Assembly (NCBI GenBank): GCA_032622095.1
Contig: CP136066.1
Coordinates: 170,266,664 to 170,330,663, forward strand
Source of the DNA: Siphonodentalium dalli
Lineage: Eukaryota > Mollusca > Scaphopoda > Gadilida > Siphonodentaliidae
DNA: 64,000 bases
Direction of reading: 5' to 3'
Shown: in pieces, positions 48,008-58,085 of the stretch
How positions within the stretch are numbered: the first letter of the stretch is position 1
Layout: each line of letters opens with the position of its first letter
The notes under the pieces: generated by a model
What the model saw: only the letters and a program-made list of their open reading frames with translations
Databases searched by the model: none
What the model was told of the DNA's origin: nothing
Position numbers and translations under genes: made by a program

Positions 48008-49705
48008 TTAATCGTCCGAATTGTCATCACTTTCGTCAGAAGTGTCATTTGTTTCGTCCATGAATTTTTCTAGCATCGGTTTGTACTTTAATATTGACAT
48101 TTTCACTGCATCACATTCTCCATAACCATTATTCAAATATTTGTCGACTTTATCCATGACTCTGTTGTGCAGAGTCCCATTGCGCAGCTGCAGATACGAT
48201 ACTATTGTCCAAGCATAACCATTCATAAAGTGCATCATATCTTTACTTTTAAGGTCCTTGTCAGCTTGTTCTTTTGCTTCTGTTTCTTTCGAGCCATTTT
48301 CCTTATACGTGTCCACTTTATCACTCCATTCCTCACGTGTTTTATCTCTACTTTCATCACACAAACTTTTTTTGAAGTATTCTTCTTCATTCAATTTAAT
48401 TTTCTTATTCTGACTATCATCCGGGTCCTCAGTTAATTTTCGTTTTAACTTATTTTCTTGACACCAGTTTTTTACGTGTCTCTGAACATCATAATGATCT
48501 TCGAACAAAAGCCCGCAGTCATTACAAGGGTACGACATGTCTTCTCGAATGTCTATGTTTTGACGGTTCTTCTTATTAATTTCATCGAGCTCACCAGGTG
48601 GCCTTATGTCGTTAGTATAGTCATTATGTTGACCCTGGGGCACAATATAATTATATGTTATGCCCTTCTGTTGACCAGGGATTTCTCTGTCATCGTATTT
48701 CATCGCATTCTGTTGACCCTGGGTCTCAGTGTCTTTTGTATGTTTTTTCATCCCATTCTGTTCATCTGGGTGTTCTCTGTCTTTTTGGAGATTATATTTC
48801 ATGCCATTCCATTCACCCATATGTTGGTTCGTGTCCTCTTTTAGTACATTCTGTCGCAGACGTAATGTGTCCGGTGTTGCGGCTTTTAAATCCACCAGTA
48901 GGTAACCGTACGGTTCACTCGTCGCTTCCGAAAACTCTCGAACCATACGCTGAGGACATTCAGGATACATCTGTCTTGATAATGTTGAAATTAATCCCTT
49001 GTCGATTGGGTTATTTAACAATACCAAATATTGACAATTTCGTCGTTGCGTTGGATCTTTGTTGTAGTAGAAATTCTGGTTCAAACTTATCAAAGATAAG
49101 TTCAAATGGTGACTTCCTTCGGAATGCAAATCATTAACTCTCTGGTCTTTTGATGAAGTTTGCATCAAGTCATCGAGTATAACTAGATACCGGGGGTTGA
49201 TAAGAAAATCCAAGTTTGCTGGTATTCCTCGTATAAAGTTGACCTGATGGGTGACGGTATACTTTATTTCGTCATATAGGGGCTGCCAATATTTATAAAA
49301 CCATATTATTCTGTCAGGTGCGGGTGATATTTTTGAGGCAGACTTTTGTAGCAAGGTTTTCACGAAGTATGTCTTACCACTAGATGTCGGTCCACTTACA
49401 CATGCCGTGAATGGATGCTTGAAAATAAAATCTTCATGGACATTGGCCATTGGATCATCAAAGCAGGATGTTATGTCGCTTTGTTGCTGTTTCCCCTGCT
49501 GGTGTTGTAGTATCTGGTGTTGCTGTAATGGCTGTTGTTGTAGCTGATGATGCTGCTGCCTGTTGCTGCTACTGTTTGTTGCTGCTGCTTGGTGCTGCTG
49601 CTGTGGGTGTCGGTTAACAAACTCAGTGTGCTTAGATTGTACATGTCTTATCAAATCATGGTTCCGCACATACCCACTAGAGCAAATTGAACACTGGTGC
49701 TTCAT
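48008..49705 (-). CDS. C2H2 zinc finger + Walker-type ATPase, Maverick/adintovirus packaging-ATPase-like, left copy
   Basis: The 565-residue frame is intact. An N-terminal C2H2 finger uses C5, C8, H21 and H26. Residues ~33-75 are Gln/His-rich, encoded by CAG runs. The ATPase core has Walker A GPTSSGKT at 105-112 and hydrophobic-acidic Walker B LVILDD at ~174-179. A polar SLISLNQNFY stretch at ~200 sits in the position of the Asn/Gln sensor of FtsK/HerA-type ATPases. PYGYLLVDLK follows. A second CxxC...H..C finger (CNDCGLLF...HVKNWC) lies near 395-415, before a charged, acidic C-terminal half. The similarity to packaging ATPases of adintovirus/Maverick-like elements is from memory of family motifs. 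Relative to the right copy it lacks two residues before Walker B (six nucleotides). Host recruitment is an alternative. Confidence 0.7.
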   Translation of the reverse strand: MKHQCSICSSGYVRNHDLIRHVQSKHTEFVNRHPQQQHQAAATNSSSNRQQHHQLQQQPLQQHQILQHQQGKQQQSDITSCFDDPMANVHEDFIFKHPFTACVSGPTSSGKTYFVKTLLQKSASKISPAPDRIIWFYKYWQPLYDEIKYTVTHQVNFIRGIPANLDFLINPRYLVILDDLMQTSSKDQRVNDLHSEGSHHLNLSLISLNQNFYYNKDPTQRRNCQYLVLLNNPIDKGLISTLSRQMYPECPQRMVREFSEATSEPYGYLLVDLKAATPDTLRLRQNVLKEDTNQHMGEWNGMKYNLQKDREHPDEQNGMKKHTKDTETQGQQNAMKYDDREIPGQQKGITYNYIVPQGQHNDYTNDIRPPGELDEINKKNRQNIDIREDMSYPCNDCGLLFEDHYDVQRHVKNWCQENKLKRKLTEDPDDSQNKKIKLNEEEYFKKSLCDESRDKTREEWSDKVDTYKENGSKETEAKEQADKDLKSKDMMHFMNGYAWTIVSYLQLRNGTLHNRVMDKVDKYLNNGYGECDAVKMSILKYKPMLEKFMDETNDTSDESDDNSDD

Positions 49706-50087
49706 TTATACTTGACTAAAATGTCTCGGTATATGGATTTCCTTTATACAAATGTTTCTTATAACCTAAAAATATGTCCTGTCCGTATGTTTGATAACTT
49801 TATGTAGATGAAATAGTCTGCCGGAGAAGCACTGTGTAGACGGGGAATCAACAGGTCTTGTCGGTAAGAGAGTCAGACGAGAAGTGAAGTCTCGGCTATT
49901 AAAACATAGTAATGCGATAGCGAACATCAAACGAGTCTGGGCACGCATATCTGTCAAAAGATACAATAGCCGACATTGGTCAATCTATCCTCGGTATCAC
50001 TTTTCGATTTACAAAATCAATTTCACCGAGAGGTTCCCTCGTCATTTGTAGTGACGTAATTGCGGTATTTTACTGCGGTGACATAAT
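49706..50087. promoter_or_regulatory. Single-copy centre of the palindrome, putative promoter of the left ATPase gene
   Basis: This is the only part of the element not mirrored. It lies directly upstream of the left ATG (49705) and downstream of the truncated right copy. A TATACCGAGACATTTTAGTC-type sequence lies just before the ATG on the minus strand. No firm TATA box or initiator was identified, so the promoter role is inference from position. Confidence 0.3.
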
Positions 50088-51770
50088 GTTAACCGACACC
50101 CACAGCAGCAGCACCAAGCAGCAGCAACAAACAGTAGCAGCAACAGGCAGCAGCATCATCAGCACCCACAGCAGCAGCACCAAGCAGCAGCAACAAACAG
50201 TAGCAGCAACAGGCAGCAGCATCATCAGCCACAACAACAGCCATTACAGCAACACCAGATACTACAACACCAGCAGGGGAAACAGCAACAAAGCGACATA
50301 ACATCCTGCTTTGATGATCCAATGGCCAATGTCCATGAAGATTTTATTTTCAAGCATCCATTCACGGCATGTGTAAGTGGACCGACATCTAGTGGTAAGA
50401 CATACTTCGTGAAAACCTTGCTCCAAAAGTCTGCCTCAAAAATATCACCCGCACCTGACAGAATAATATGGTTTTATAAATATTGGCAGCCCCTATATGA
50501 CGAAATAAAGTATACCGTCACCCCTCAGGTCAACTTTATACGAGGAATACCAGCAAACTTGGATTTCCTTATCAACCCCCGGTATAAAAATCTAGTTATA
50601 CTCGATGACTTGATGCAAACTTCATCAAAAGACCAGAGAGTTAATGATTTGCATTCCGAAGGAAGTCACCATTTGAACTTATCTTTGATAAGTTTGAACC
50701 AGAATTTCTACTACAACAAAGATCCAACGCAACGACGAAATTGTCAATATTTGGTATTGTTCAATAACCCAATCGACAAGGGATTAATTTCAACATTATC
50801 AAGACAGATGTATCCTGAATGTCCTCAGTGTATGGTTCGAGAGTTTTCGGAAGCGACGAGTGAACCGTACGGTTACCTACTGGTGGATTTAAAAGCCGCA
50901 ACACTGGACACATTACGTCTGCGACAGAATGTACTAAAAGAGGACACGAACCAACATATGGGTGAATGGAATGGCATGAAATATAATCTCCAAAAAGACA
51001 GAGAACACCCAGATGAACAGAATGGGATGAAAAAACATACAAAAGACACTGAGACCCAGGGTCAACAGAATGCGATGAAATACGATGACAGAGAAATCCC
51101 TGGTCAACAGAAGGGCATAACATATAATTATATTGTGCCCCAGGGTCAACATAATGACTATACTAACGACATAAGGCCACCTGGTGAGCTCGATGAAATT
51201 AATAAGAAGAACCGTCAAAACATAGACATTCGAGAAGACATGTCGTACCCTTGTAATGACTGCGGGCTTTTGTTCGAAGATCATTATGATGTTCAGAGAC
51301 ACGTAAAAAACTGGTGTCAAGAAAATAAGTTAAAACGAAAATTAACTGAGGACCCGGATGATAGTCAGAATAAGAAAATTAAATTGAATGAAGATGAATA
51401 CTTCAAAAAAAGTTTGTGTGATGAAAGTAGAGATAAAACACGTGAGGAATGGAGTGATAAAGTGGACACGTATAAGGAAAATGGCTCGAAAGAAACAGAA
51501 GCAAAAGAACAAGCTGAAAAGGACCTTAAAAGTAAATATATGATGCACTTTATGAATGGTTATGCTTGGACAATAGTATCGTATCTGCAGCTGCGCAATG
51601 GGACTCTGCGCAACAGAGTCATGGATAAAGTCGACAAATATTTGAATAATGGTTATGGAGAATGTGATGCAGTGAAAATGTCAATATTAAAGTACAAACC
51701 GATGCTAGAAAAATTCATGGACGAAACAAATAACACTTTTGACGAAAGTGCTGACAATTCGGACGATTAA
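50088..51770 (+). pseudogene. Right copy of the finger-ATPase gene, lacking its 5' end
   Basis: The frame is open from the arm boundary at 50088 (VNRHPQQQ) to the stop at 51770 and collinear with the left copy from about residue 30. The start codon, N-terminal C2H2 finger and promoter are missing because the palindrome boundary cuts them off; the first internal ATG is at 50322, just before the ATPase core. A 66-bp CAG-rich segment is duplicated in tandem (about 50098-50229), lengthening the Gln tract by 22 residues. Walker A, Walker B (YKNLVILDD) and the second finger are intact. The copies differ by a few substitutions, for example near the C-terminus. A 482-residue product could be made if something upstream drives it. 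Confidence 0.7.
50098..50229. repeat. 66-bp tandem duplication in the Gln-rich coding tract
   Basis: CACCCACAGCAGCAGCACCA begins each of two adjacent copies. The left arm has only one copy, so this arose after the arms separated or was lost from one. Confidence 0.85.
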
Positions 51771-52607
51771 ATTTCAATAAACTTCATCAACATGATATTC
51801 TCGTTTTCGTTATATATATATAAGCTGGGGAGAAAGTGAGTGGATTATTGGGAATTGTAGAGTGAGAAACGATACGTAATGATAAAAGGCGCATTAAGTG
51901 CCCGAAAATTTGAACTTTAAATATTGTTCTGTGTCATTTTAACTTTCAACCACTGCGTTTGTATTGTTAACATTCATTCATAATGAGTGTCCCTTTAGAG
52001 CGCATTGTGCTCCTTTAATATTCAAACACCAATATTGCATCACGTCCCTTGTTTCGTGTCACTTTAACATTCCACACCGTGCGTGCATTATCCCCCTTTA
52101 ATCATGTCATAGCGTTGGTACATAGAATACTGTATAACACTATGCCTATGTCTGTATATGTTGTCACATCGTGAGTGTATTGTCCACCTTTAATGGTGTC
52201 GTAGCGTGTGTACATATAAGACTGTATAACACTATGTCTATGTCTGTATGTGTTGGAACATTTAAGAAAGATGTGAAATATAAATGTCAAGACTCAGTTT
52301 ATTCGTGTAGTAATTTCGTATCAGTTAAACGCTCTTCATTCGTATGAGTAATTACCAACAGGTAAGTTGCACTATTTTTTGAAAGCAATCAAGATGGCGT
52401 ACCTCGGTGTGACATTTTCATTAAATTACAATAACCCTCGGCTGACACTCCACTGATAATTGACATACAACTGTATAAGTGAACATCAAGTAATGTGTGG
52501 CTCCAATGTGTGGGGGATAAAGGACATCATACTGTTTTGACTAAATGACCATCTATTATTGAGAATGAATAGACTCGATCACGCGCTTTGTTATTTACGT
52601 ACAAGGT

Positions 52608-53999
52608 CATACTTCTCTATAGACAGTGACTATTTTATTCCAGTGTCTGTGAACGCATGGCTAACCTACATTCCAGAAATTCATTCAGATGCGATATGTA
52701 TTGTTTATCCAGAGCTTAAGTGTGTAAACATCACATTTTGCTCGTCACGCTATGACCGCAGTCAGTCCATGTAAACATGATACAATTGTACCTGAGCTTA
52801 TCGGCTGATGAGTAAATCCAATGATAAGCTGACAATATTTACGCATGGTCAAATTAGATTCATGCATAAAGGTAAGGTAATTTTTGTTATGGTCATGTTT
52901 TTTGTTAAGACCATGTTCTAACATAGATCGATAAATAAGTTAAAGGTCATTATATTCCACAGTCAAATCTATTGGTGATCGAATTTGATAACTATTTTAT
53001 TGGAACAACTAAGAGTATTATTTACGTGAGATAAATGAGTCCAATTATTATAAATAATACATTGCAGGCATCGGTGGATACCCGATTGCCACATTTAGTG
53101 ATCACGTGATAAACTGATAAAATGTCCAATGTTATAACAATGACACCGAAGTAACTTCAATTATTGAGTGTCTCATGACCTGTACGTATTATGTATGCAT
53201 ATTTTTTGGATAACTAATTATCGCGTTAATGCTAACAATGACACAGTTTATCAACCTTACGTGATAATAACCCGTTAAACAACTAATGTTGTTCAGACAA
53301 GATATCGATAATTGAACGAGTCGGACCACATATAACTGTCAACGGGATATAATAGAAGTCATTTGGTAAACCAAGGTGCGACTCTTTTCGACATTGTTAC
53401 CCCCAATGTGGCGTGTGATTATGTGCACATACTTGAAAATTTGTTCCATCGAATATGTCAGTTCATTCTGGGGTTGTAATTTCGCATTAACCTCTTCGTC
53501 CGCTCATGATTCAACATAGTACATCTCAATACTTCCAATAATTCGCGATAATACACACCTGTCATATACTCAATAACTTCATCGGGATAGAGAAGTAAAG
53601 AATAAACGCTCTTTGTTATTCATGTAAGAGTAATGCTGTCAAATTATTTCAGGTATGACAATTATATGATGCATGGACTGCGTCTGATTGATAAACACTG
53701 GAATGTATGCATTCAGACCTGTCCATACACATATAATTGGTATAAAGCTATTTCATGAAAAATATTTAAAATTTGGTTGAACAAAAATAACAAAAGATAT
53801 TACACTCAAATAATTTATAAAAATTTTAATACCGAGATTATCCGAAACCGAAACTCATTATAAATTTTTTAGATTAAAACTTTTTCTTTTTTTTAATTTT
53901 GAAAAAAAAAAAATTGGGTTTTGAAATTTTTATTTTGGGAATATTTTAGTACAAACAATTTTAGACCCAAAAAATCTATTTTTAGATGTGGATGTAACG
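52608..53999. other. Unexplained 1.4 kb between the palindrome and the LINE 3' part
   Basis: AT-rich sequence without recognisable LINE codons, although the missing reverse-transcriptase palm of the interrupted LINE should lie here. A low-complexity A/T stretch is at 53755-53975. An open frame at 52559-52774 mostly begins in the palindrome arm and shows no motif. Confidence 0.45.
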
Positions 54000-54822
54000 A
54001 GACCCCCTTACTACTGAGATGTTACGATGCTTGTCACAGTCCGATATGATGAAATTAGAAAGAGTACACCGCATGTGCCTGTAAAACAAGCAGGGTTTAC
54101 CCAGAGCGACGCGAACGGTGATAACACAGGGTCTTATGGGTCTTAGCTCTGTTGCTAGCATCATCGAGAGGAAAAGGCTATCTCTGTTCGGGTCGCTCTG
54201 TAGATTGTCATCAGACAAAGCTGCAAAGCGCATATTCGTTTTCAGATTATACGAGCACCTTTTTTTGCCGTCAAGAGCTACACTCACATATGTCTGACAT
54301 ATACCATATCTTAGCTAAATTCTCTCTTTTAGAGCATGTATATAACTTTGAAATATCTGGCTTATTCCCTTCCAAATCTGTGTGGAAAAACTTGGTGCTG
54401 ACTCATTTGCCACTGCACATCCATCGCTTTGCATATCTCCTTTATGGGTAACATGCAGGGACTACCCAAAGGAAAAATTCACTTTCTTACTGGTAGCTCG
54501 CTTGCTCGCACATACAGCATATCACGATAGTGGCATTTGTTTAAAGTGTGGCATGCCATACCAATGTCTTATTATGCACATATTTATTGATTGTATCTTC
54601 CTTGCTGAATTACGGAACTGTGTATGGCAGGATTTTCTTGACCAGTTTGGGATTGAGGCCTCCCTGCATGTAGACGGACTGGAAAAGGATGAGCTACTGG
54701 CCTGCTTCCTTGGTCATCACCCATCCGATATTCCAGTTGCCTCGGATTGGAAGGTTCTTGTCATCTTTTTTGTCAGAGTGACTGCGAATATTTGGAAATT
54801 TTATCACATCGAACCAGGCTAG
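54000..54822 (+). pseudogene. C-terminal region of the interrupted LINE
   Basis: The frame from ~54010 reads LTTEMLRCLSQSDMMKLERV, then after an in-frame TAA, NKQGLPRATRT, SIIERKRLSLFGSLCRL and KRIFVFRLYEHL. This is the thumb-to-C-terminus pattern of L2/CR1-like LINEs. After a frameshift near 54400 it continues through YHDSGICLKCGMPYQCLIMH, a CxxC..H..C zinc knuckle, to a stop at 54822. The 3' UTR runs to about 55152 and ends ATTAAAGTATAATAATAA next to the second direct repeat. It is the same insertion as 45762-47098, because both parts lie between the two 214-bp repeats. Confidence 0.75.
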
Positions 54823-55152
54823 TAGTTTGCTCATCACATCAGTCGATACATACTGTGAACATTTTAACAAAATGACAAATACCTTCTTTCAATATTATTA
54901 TTAGTTACTTGTAACATTAGCACAAGTCACATAATGCGCACTTTGGTACTAGTGCCCATATTAATTGGAAATATACCTTTGTGTCACATTATAATTTTCC
55001 CCTCGTTCACATACCGTGTATAAGTTATTTGACGTGTATATAGAATATTGTTATGTGTATATCTATACATCCAAAACCTTTATGTATATGTTTAGCCTGT
55101 ATATATGTTTGTAACTCTTCATGATATTGGAGGAAATTAAAGTATAATAATA

Positions 55153-55366
55153 ACATGTTGTACATACACATAATTATTTTTTGCATATATACTGGCGATG
55201 CGGGTAACGTTCGTGTATGGATAAATTCAAACAACTGAAATATCATTTGATATCTCATCGAACTGGTTAATTGTATAGCCGACAGAGTAGTAGTGGTAAC
55301 TGGATAACGATCTTCTGGAGCCTGCATGCATGGTGGTAGTTGGTTTCTACTTTGCTATGTGTACTC
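55153..55366. repeat. Right copy of the 214-bp direct repeat
   Basis: Same length as 45548-45761, directly after the LINE 3' end. Beyond 55366 the original locus continues into the proline-rich exon. Confidence 0.9.
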
Positions 55367-55557
55367 TTATTCGACTCCTTCGGCGGTTGAATAATATTGC
55401 TGCTGCTGCTGCTGCAAATACAATCATACTCGCCTTGTGCTGGTGGTGGTGGGCCGCCACCATATTGTGGAGGAGGTGGTGGGCCTCCGCCATATTGTGG
55501 AGGAGGTGGTGGGCCGCCATCATATTGTGGAGGAGGATCAACGTACTTTTCCGACAT
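55267..55557 (-). CDS. Proline/tyrosine-rich host exon adjoining the LINE target
   Basis: From ATG 55557 the minus strand reads MSEKYVDPPPQYDGG, then three repeats of GGPPPPPQYGG type, then AQGEYDCIC and a Ser run encoded by a GCT/AGC microsatellite. The frame stays open to a stop at 55267. Such PPPQY-rich cytoplasmic N-termini occur in LITAF-like and other small membrane proteins, where they recruit WW-domain ubiquitin ligases; the identity here is not established. The last ~30 residues fall in the duplicated target. Splicing out before that point is possible, as GT dinucleotides are present (for example AAGAGTACAC at ~55368), but no strong donor was found. The LINE may therefore have landed in a gene. 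Confidence 0.45.
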   Translation of the reverse strand: MSEKYVDPPPQYDGGPPPPPQYGGGPPPPPQYGGGPPPPAQGEYDCICSSSSSNIIQPPKESNKSTHSKVETNYHHACRLQKIVIQLPLLLCRLYN

Positions 55558-56051
55558 TATGAACACACCTCAATCTGGGACTGACAAGAGTAATAATTTT
55601 GTTCTGAAAATATCACCAAAACGTTCATTGTTTGGCACCAGCCGCAGACAATTATAACCAATGAAAAACTATTAACCCTCCCAGTACAACATTGTTGCAC
55701 TAAACGCTTTGAAGAATGAATACCTACTAAAAAATATTAACCCAGGACATGCACCCATGTGTTAAAACCAGTTTAGATCCGGATCTAACATATACATTAT
55801 ACATATTCGTTAAATAATGTTCCTAACCCTTATAAAACACTCTGGCAAACCATTATTTCAAGTGAGCTTTTCAATTACGAGTAATACTAATTTCGACCAA
55901 ACTAAATCTTACGAATCGGGCCTCTCATTTTAAGACAAAGGAAAAAAGCTACCATAGTTTAGGTAAAATTTACTCAAATTTAGGTAAAAGTAAAACATTT
56001 GAATTGGCACTTATTTTTGTATGAAATCGTCCAGTCACAGGTGTGCAATAT
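55558..56051. other. Intergenic DNA upstream of the proline-rich exon
   Basis: No promoter or exon was recognised. TTTAGGTAAAA-type words repeat at 55960-55995. Confidence 0.3.
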
Positions 56052-56315
56052 TACCCTGCAGGGAGCCCCACACATATATAGAAGCATATAGAAGAGTGTC
56101 GTCTGCTCATGTTTGTCTGGGGCTCTGTATGGGTGAAATTATAAAATTGTTAAAGAATACAAGAGCAAATTATTAAAATTGTAAAAAATTGTTAGGCCAA
56201 TGCATTCTCTTATATATGCGAGGCGACCTATGGTCGACTCGCATATATAAGAGAATGCATTGGCACAGGGTAAAAAAAATCCCGACTTACGACTGGTTTT
56301 GATATGGCGGGTCAC
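56052..56315. mobile_element. Truncated TGTGACCCGCC-family MITE with one hairpin, copy E
   Basis: It starts within the family at TACCCTGCAGGGAGCCCCAC (the block between the hairpins of copy C) and ends GATATGGCGGGTCACA at 56315. The remaining hairpin is 56196-56264. The left terminus and first hairpin are missing. Confidence 0.75.
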
Positions 56316-57044
56316 AATTGTCTAGACTGGTCTCTTATATGTGCACTGCGTGTCTCGATACATACTATAGTCTCGATACATACTAGTCTGTGCACACCAC
56401 ATTCATATTCATGTATCACAACAATATTGATCAGTCACAGATTGAAACATTCAAGAATATTATAGCAGTAATCAGCGATGACTTGGCGACAAGGTTCTCA
56501 AAGTCACACATGTTTTGATAACAATATGATGCATCGGTCCGTGTATAGTTGTAGCGAACAAAGTCAAAACACTGAAATAACAGCTTATGACTGATTCAGT
56601 GATTCGGTGTAATTGGATCCGCGATAACTCGCTAGTTCAACAATGTTTGTTGTTACTAGTCGGAAAATAGTTCATATGTATGTCACGGCAATATCAGTGC
56701 ATTGCAGACAGTTTGATTGAAACATCCACTGGTTCAACAATACTGTTGTTGTTACTAATCGGCGAATATAGTCCATGTGCATATCATAGATTTTGAGAAA
56801 GCCTTCGATTGCTTTATTCGATTGACGATGAAACCATCTTCAGCTCTCATTGGTTAGATAATATTAGAAACATTTTGAACCGGTGTGGTCTGTCTTTCTT
56901 TGGACTATCGGAAAGCAAGGGGTCGACGAAAAAGCGTGCGTCAGTTTGTTAAGAAAACGATTAAAAGCTCAATGTATCCAGGAATGGCAGTCATCGTTAC
57001 AAAGATCTAGAAAAGGAAGTACACACAGTCAGCTAGAACGTGAA

Positions 57045-57330
57045 TTAACCCTTTCAGTGCCAGGGGCCGATCGCATCGGCCCTAATTTACGGTCTGTAAA
57101 ATCGGCCCTAAAAAAATAAAAACAATTGTTTTGTTTTTTTAGATTTAAAAAAAATTATTAAAATTGTAAAAAATTGTAAAAAATAATAACAAATGATGAA
57201 AAATTGTTAGGCCAATGCATTCTCTTATATATGCAAGGCGAGCTATGGTCGACTCGCATATGTAAGAGAATGCATTGGCACAGGGTATATGGGTTGATAC
57301 AAAAATCGGACCTGGCACCTAAAGGGTTAA
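57045..57330. mobile_element. TTAA-flanked MITE (third backbone) with one 69-bp hairpin, copy F
   Basis: The ends TTAACCCTTTCAGTGCCAGG and CCTGGCACCTAAAGGGTTAA are inverted around TTAA, a piggyBac-like pattern. Inside are a GGGCCGATCGCATCGGCCC hairpin (57063-57081), an A-rich linker, and the shared hairpin (57211-57279, with a few substitutions) followed by CACAGGGTATATGGG. Inserted in a LINE. Confidence 0.75.
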
Positions 57331-57653
57331 AACAAGAAGCTTACTTGATAAGATCAGAAACACAATTACGATGTTTAGAACTGGTAACTTTGCATTACCA
57401 GTTGAAGTTGACCGTTGGAATGGAATCGCACATAAGGACCGTTTATGCACATTATGCAACATGGACCAGATAGGAGACGAATATCATTATTTATTCATGT
57501 GTCATGCATTTCATTAAGAGAGAGCACGTTTCATACATAGTGGATACAGATGCCCACACAATTTATCAAAATTAAGAATACAATTATTGAATTCCAAGAT
57601 GTCAACTATCATGAGGCGATTGGCAAGATTTATCTGTTGTGTAGTAGAAAGAC

Positions 57654-57894
57654 TTAACCATTTGAGTGCCAGGGGCCGATCTCATCGGCCCTAAACCTAC
57701 AAAATAAGTCTGTTAAAGAATATAAGAATAAATTATTAAAATTGTAAAAAATTGTAAAAAATAAAAAAATTGTTAGGCCAATGCATTCTCTTATATATGC
57801 GAGGCGACCTATGGTCGACTCGCATATATAAGAGAATGCATTGGCACAGGGTATATGGGTTGATACAAAATCGACCTGGCACTCAAAGGGTTAA
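57654..57894. mobile_element. TTAA-flanked MITE (third backbone) with one 69-bp hairpin, copy G
   Basis: Same family as 57045-57330, with ends TTAACCATTTGAGTGCCAGG and CCTGGCACTCAAAGGGTTAA. The hairpin at 57777-57845 is intact. TTAA at 57654-57657 and 57891-57894. Inserted in the same LINE copy, 320 bp after the first. Confidence 0.75.
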
Positions 57895-58085
57895 AGAGAC
57901 ACAATCTCAATAACAAAAGAATAATATAACAAAAGCAAAACTCAACTTATGAATATTATACGAATTGTTTTTATTGTCGTTTGTTTTTATTGTCTTTTAT
58001 ACTGTTAATTGCTGTATAATTATATAATTATATGCACATGTTCTCTATGCCATTGATTGATGGGGTGAGAATAAAACATATTTAT

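Larger units (their letters stand above)
47099..52607. mobile_element. 5.5-kb palindromic element with a packaging-type ATPase gene in each arm
   Basis: Arms 47099-49613 and 50088-52607 are reverse complements with only scattered differences. The outer ends are GACCTTGTACGTAAATAACA on the left and its complement ending ATTTACGTACAAGGTC on the right. The 474-bp spacer (49614-50087) is single copy and holds the 5' end of the left gene. Each arm has one ATPase open frame transcribed outward from the centre, an AATAAA near its stop, and ~900 bp of non-coding outer sequence. That outer sequence holds weakly repeated TTAAAGG..GACAAT and ACACTATG.CTATGTCTGTAT motifs. No polymerase, integrase or capsid gene is present, so this is not a full Maverick or adintovirus. 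Confidence 0.85.
56787..58085 (+). pseudogene. Degenerate LINE, C-terminal region, split by two MITEs
   Basis: A short FEKAFD-like word (~56795) is followed by HWLDNIRNILNRCGLSFF (~56848) and, after a frameshift, LLRKRLKAQCIQEWQSSLQ (~56960). The MITE at 57045-57330 interrupts. The frame then resumes with LDKIRNTITMFRTGNFALPV and RLCTLCNMDQIGDEYHYLFM, the terminal CxxC..H..C knuckle, with one internal stop at ~57516. A second MITE at 57654-57894 interrupts again. The end is marked by AATAAAACATATTTAT (~58070). The copy is dead. Most of the reverse transcriptase is absent, so the FEKAFD word may be coincidental. Confidence 0.75.

Noticed and set aside
48167-49137. Hydrophobic open frames on the strand opposite the ATPase gene, mirrored at 50761-51548
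   Set aside because: They are antisense shadows of the conserved ATPase coding sequence.
45548-55366. The 214-bp direct repeats as LTRs of a retrovirus-like element
   Set aside because: They lack TG...CA ends, primer-binding site and polypurine tract, and the interior is an APE-type LINE. One copy also runs into a host exon. A target duplication fits better.
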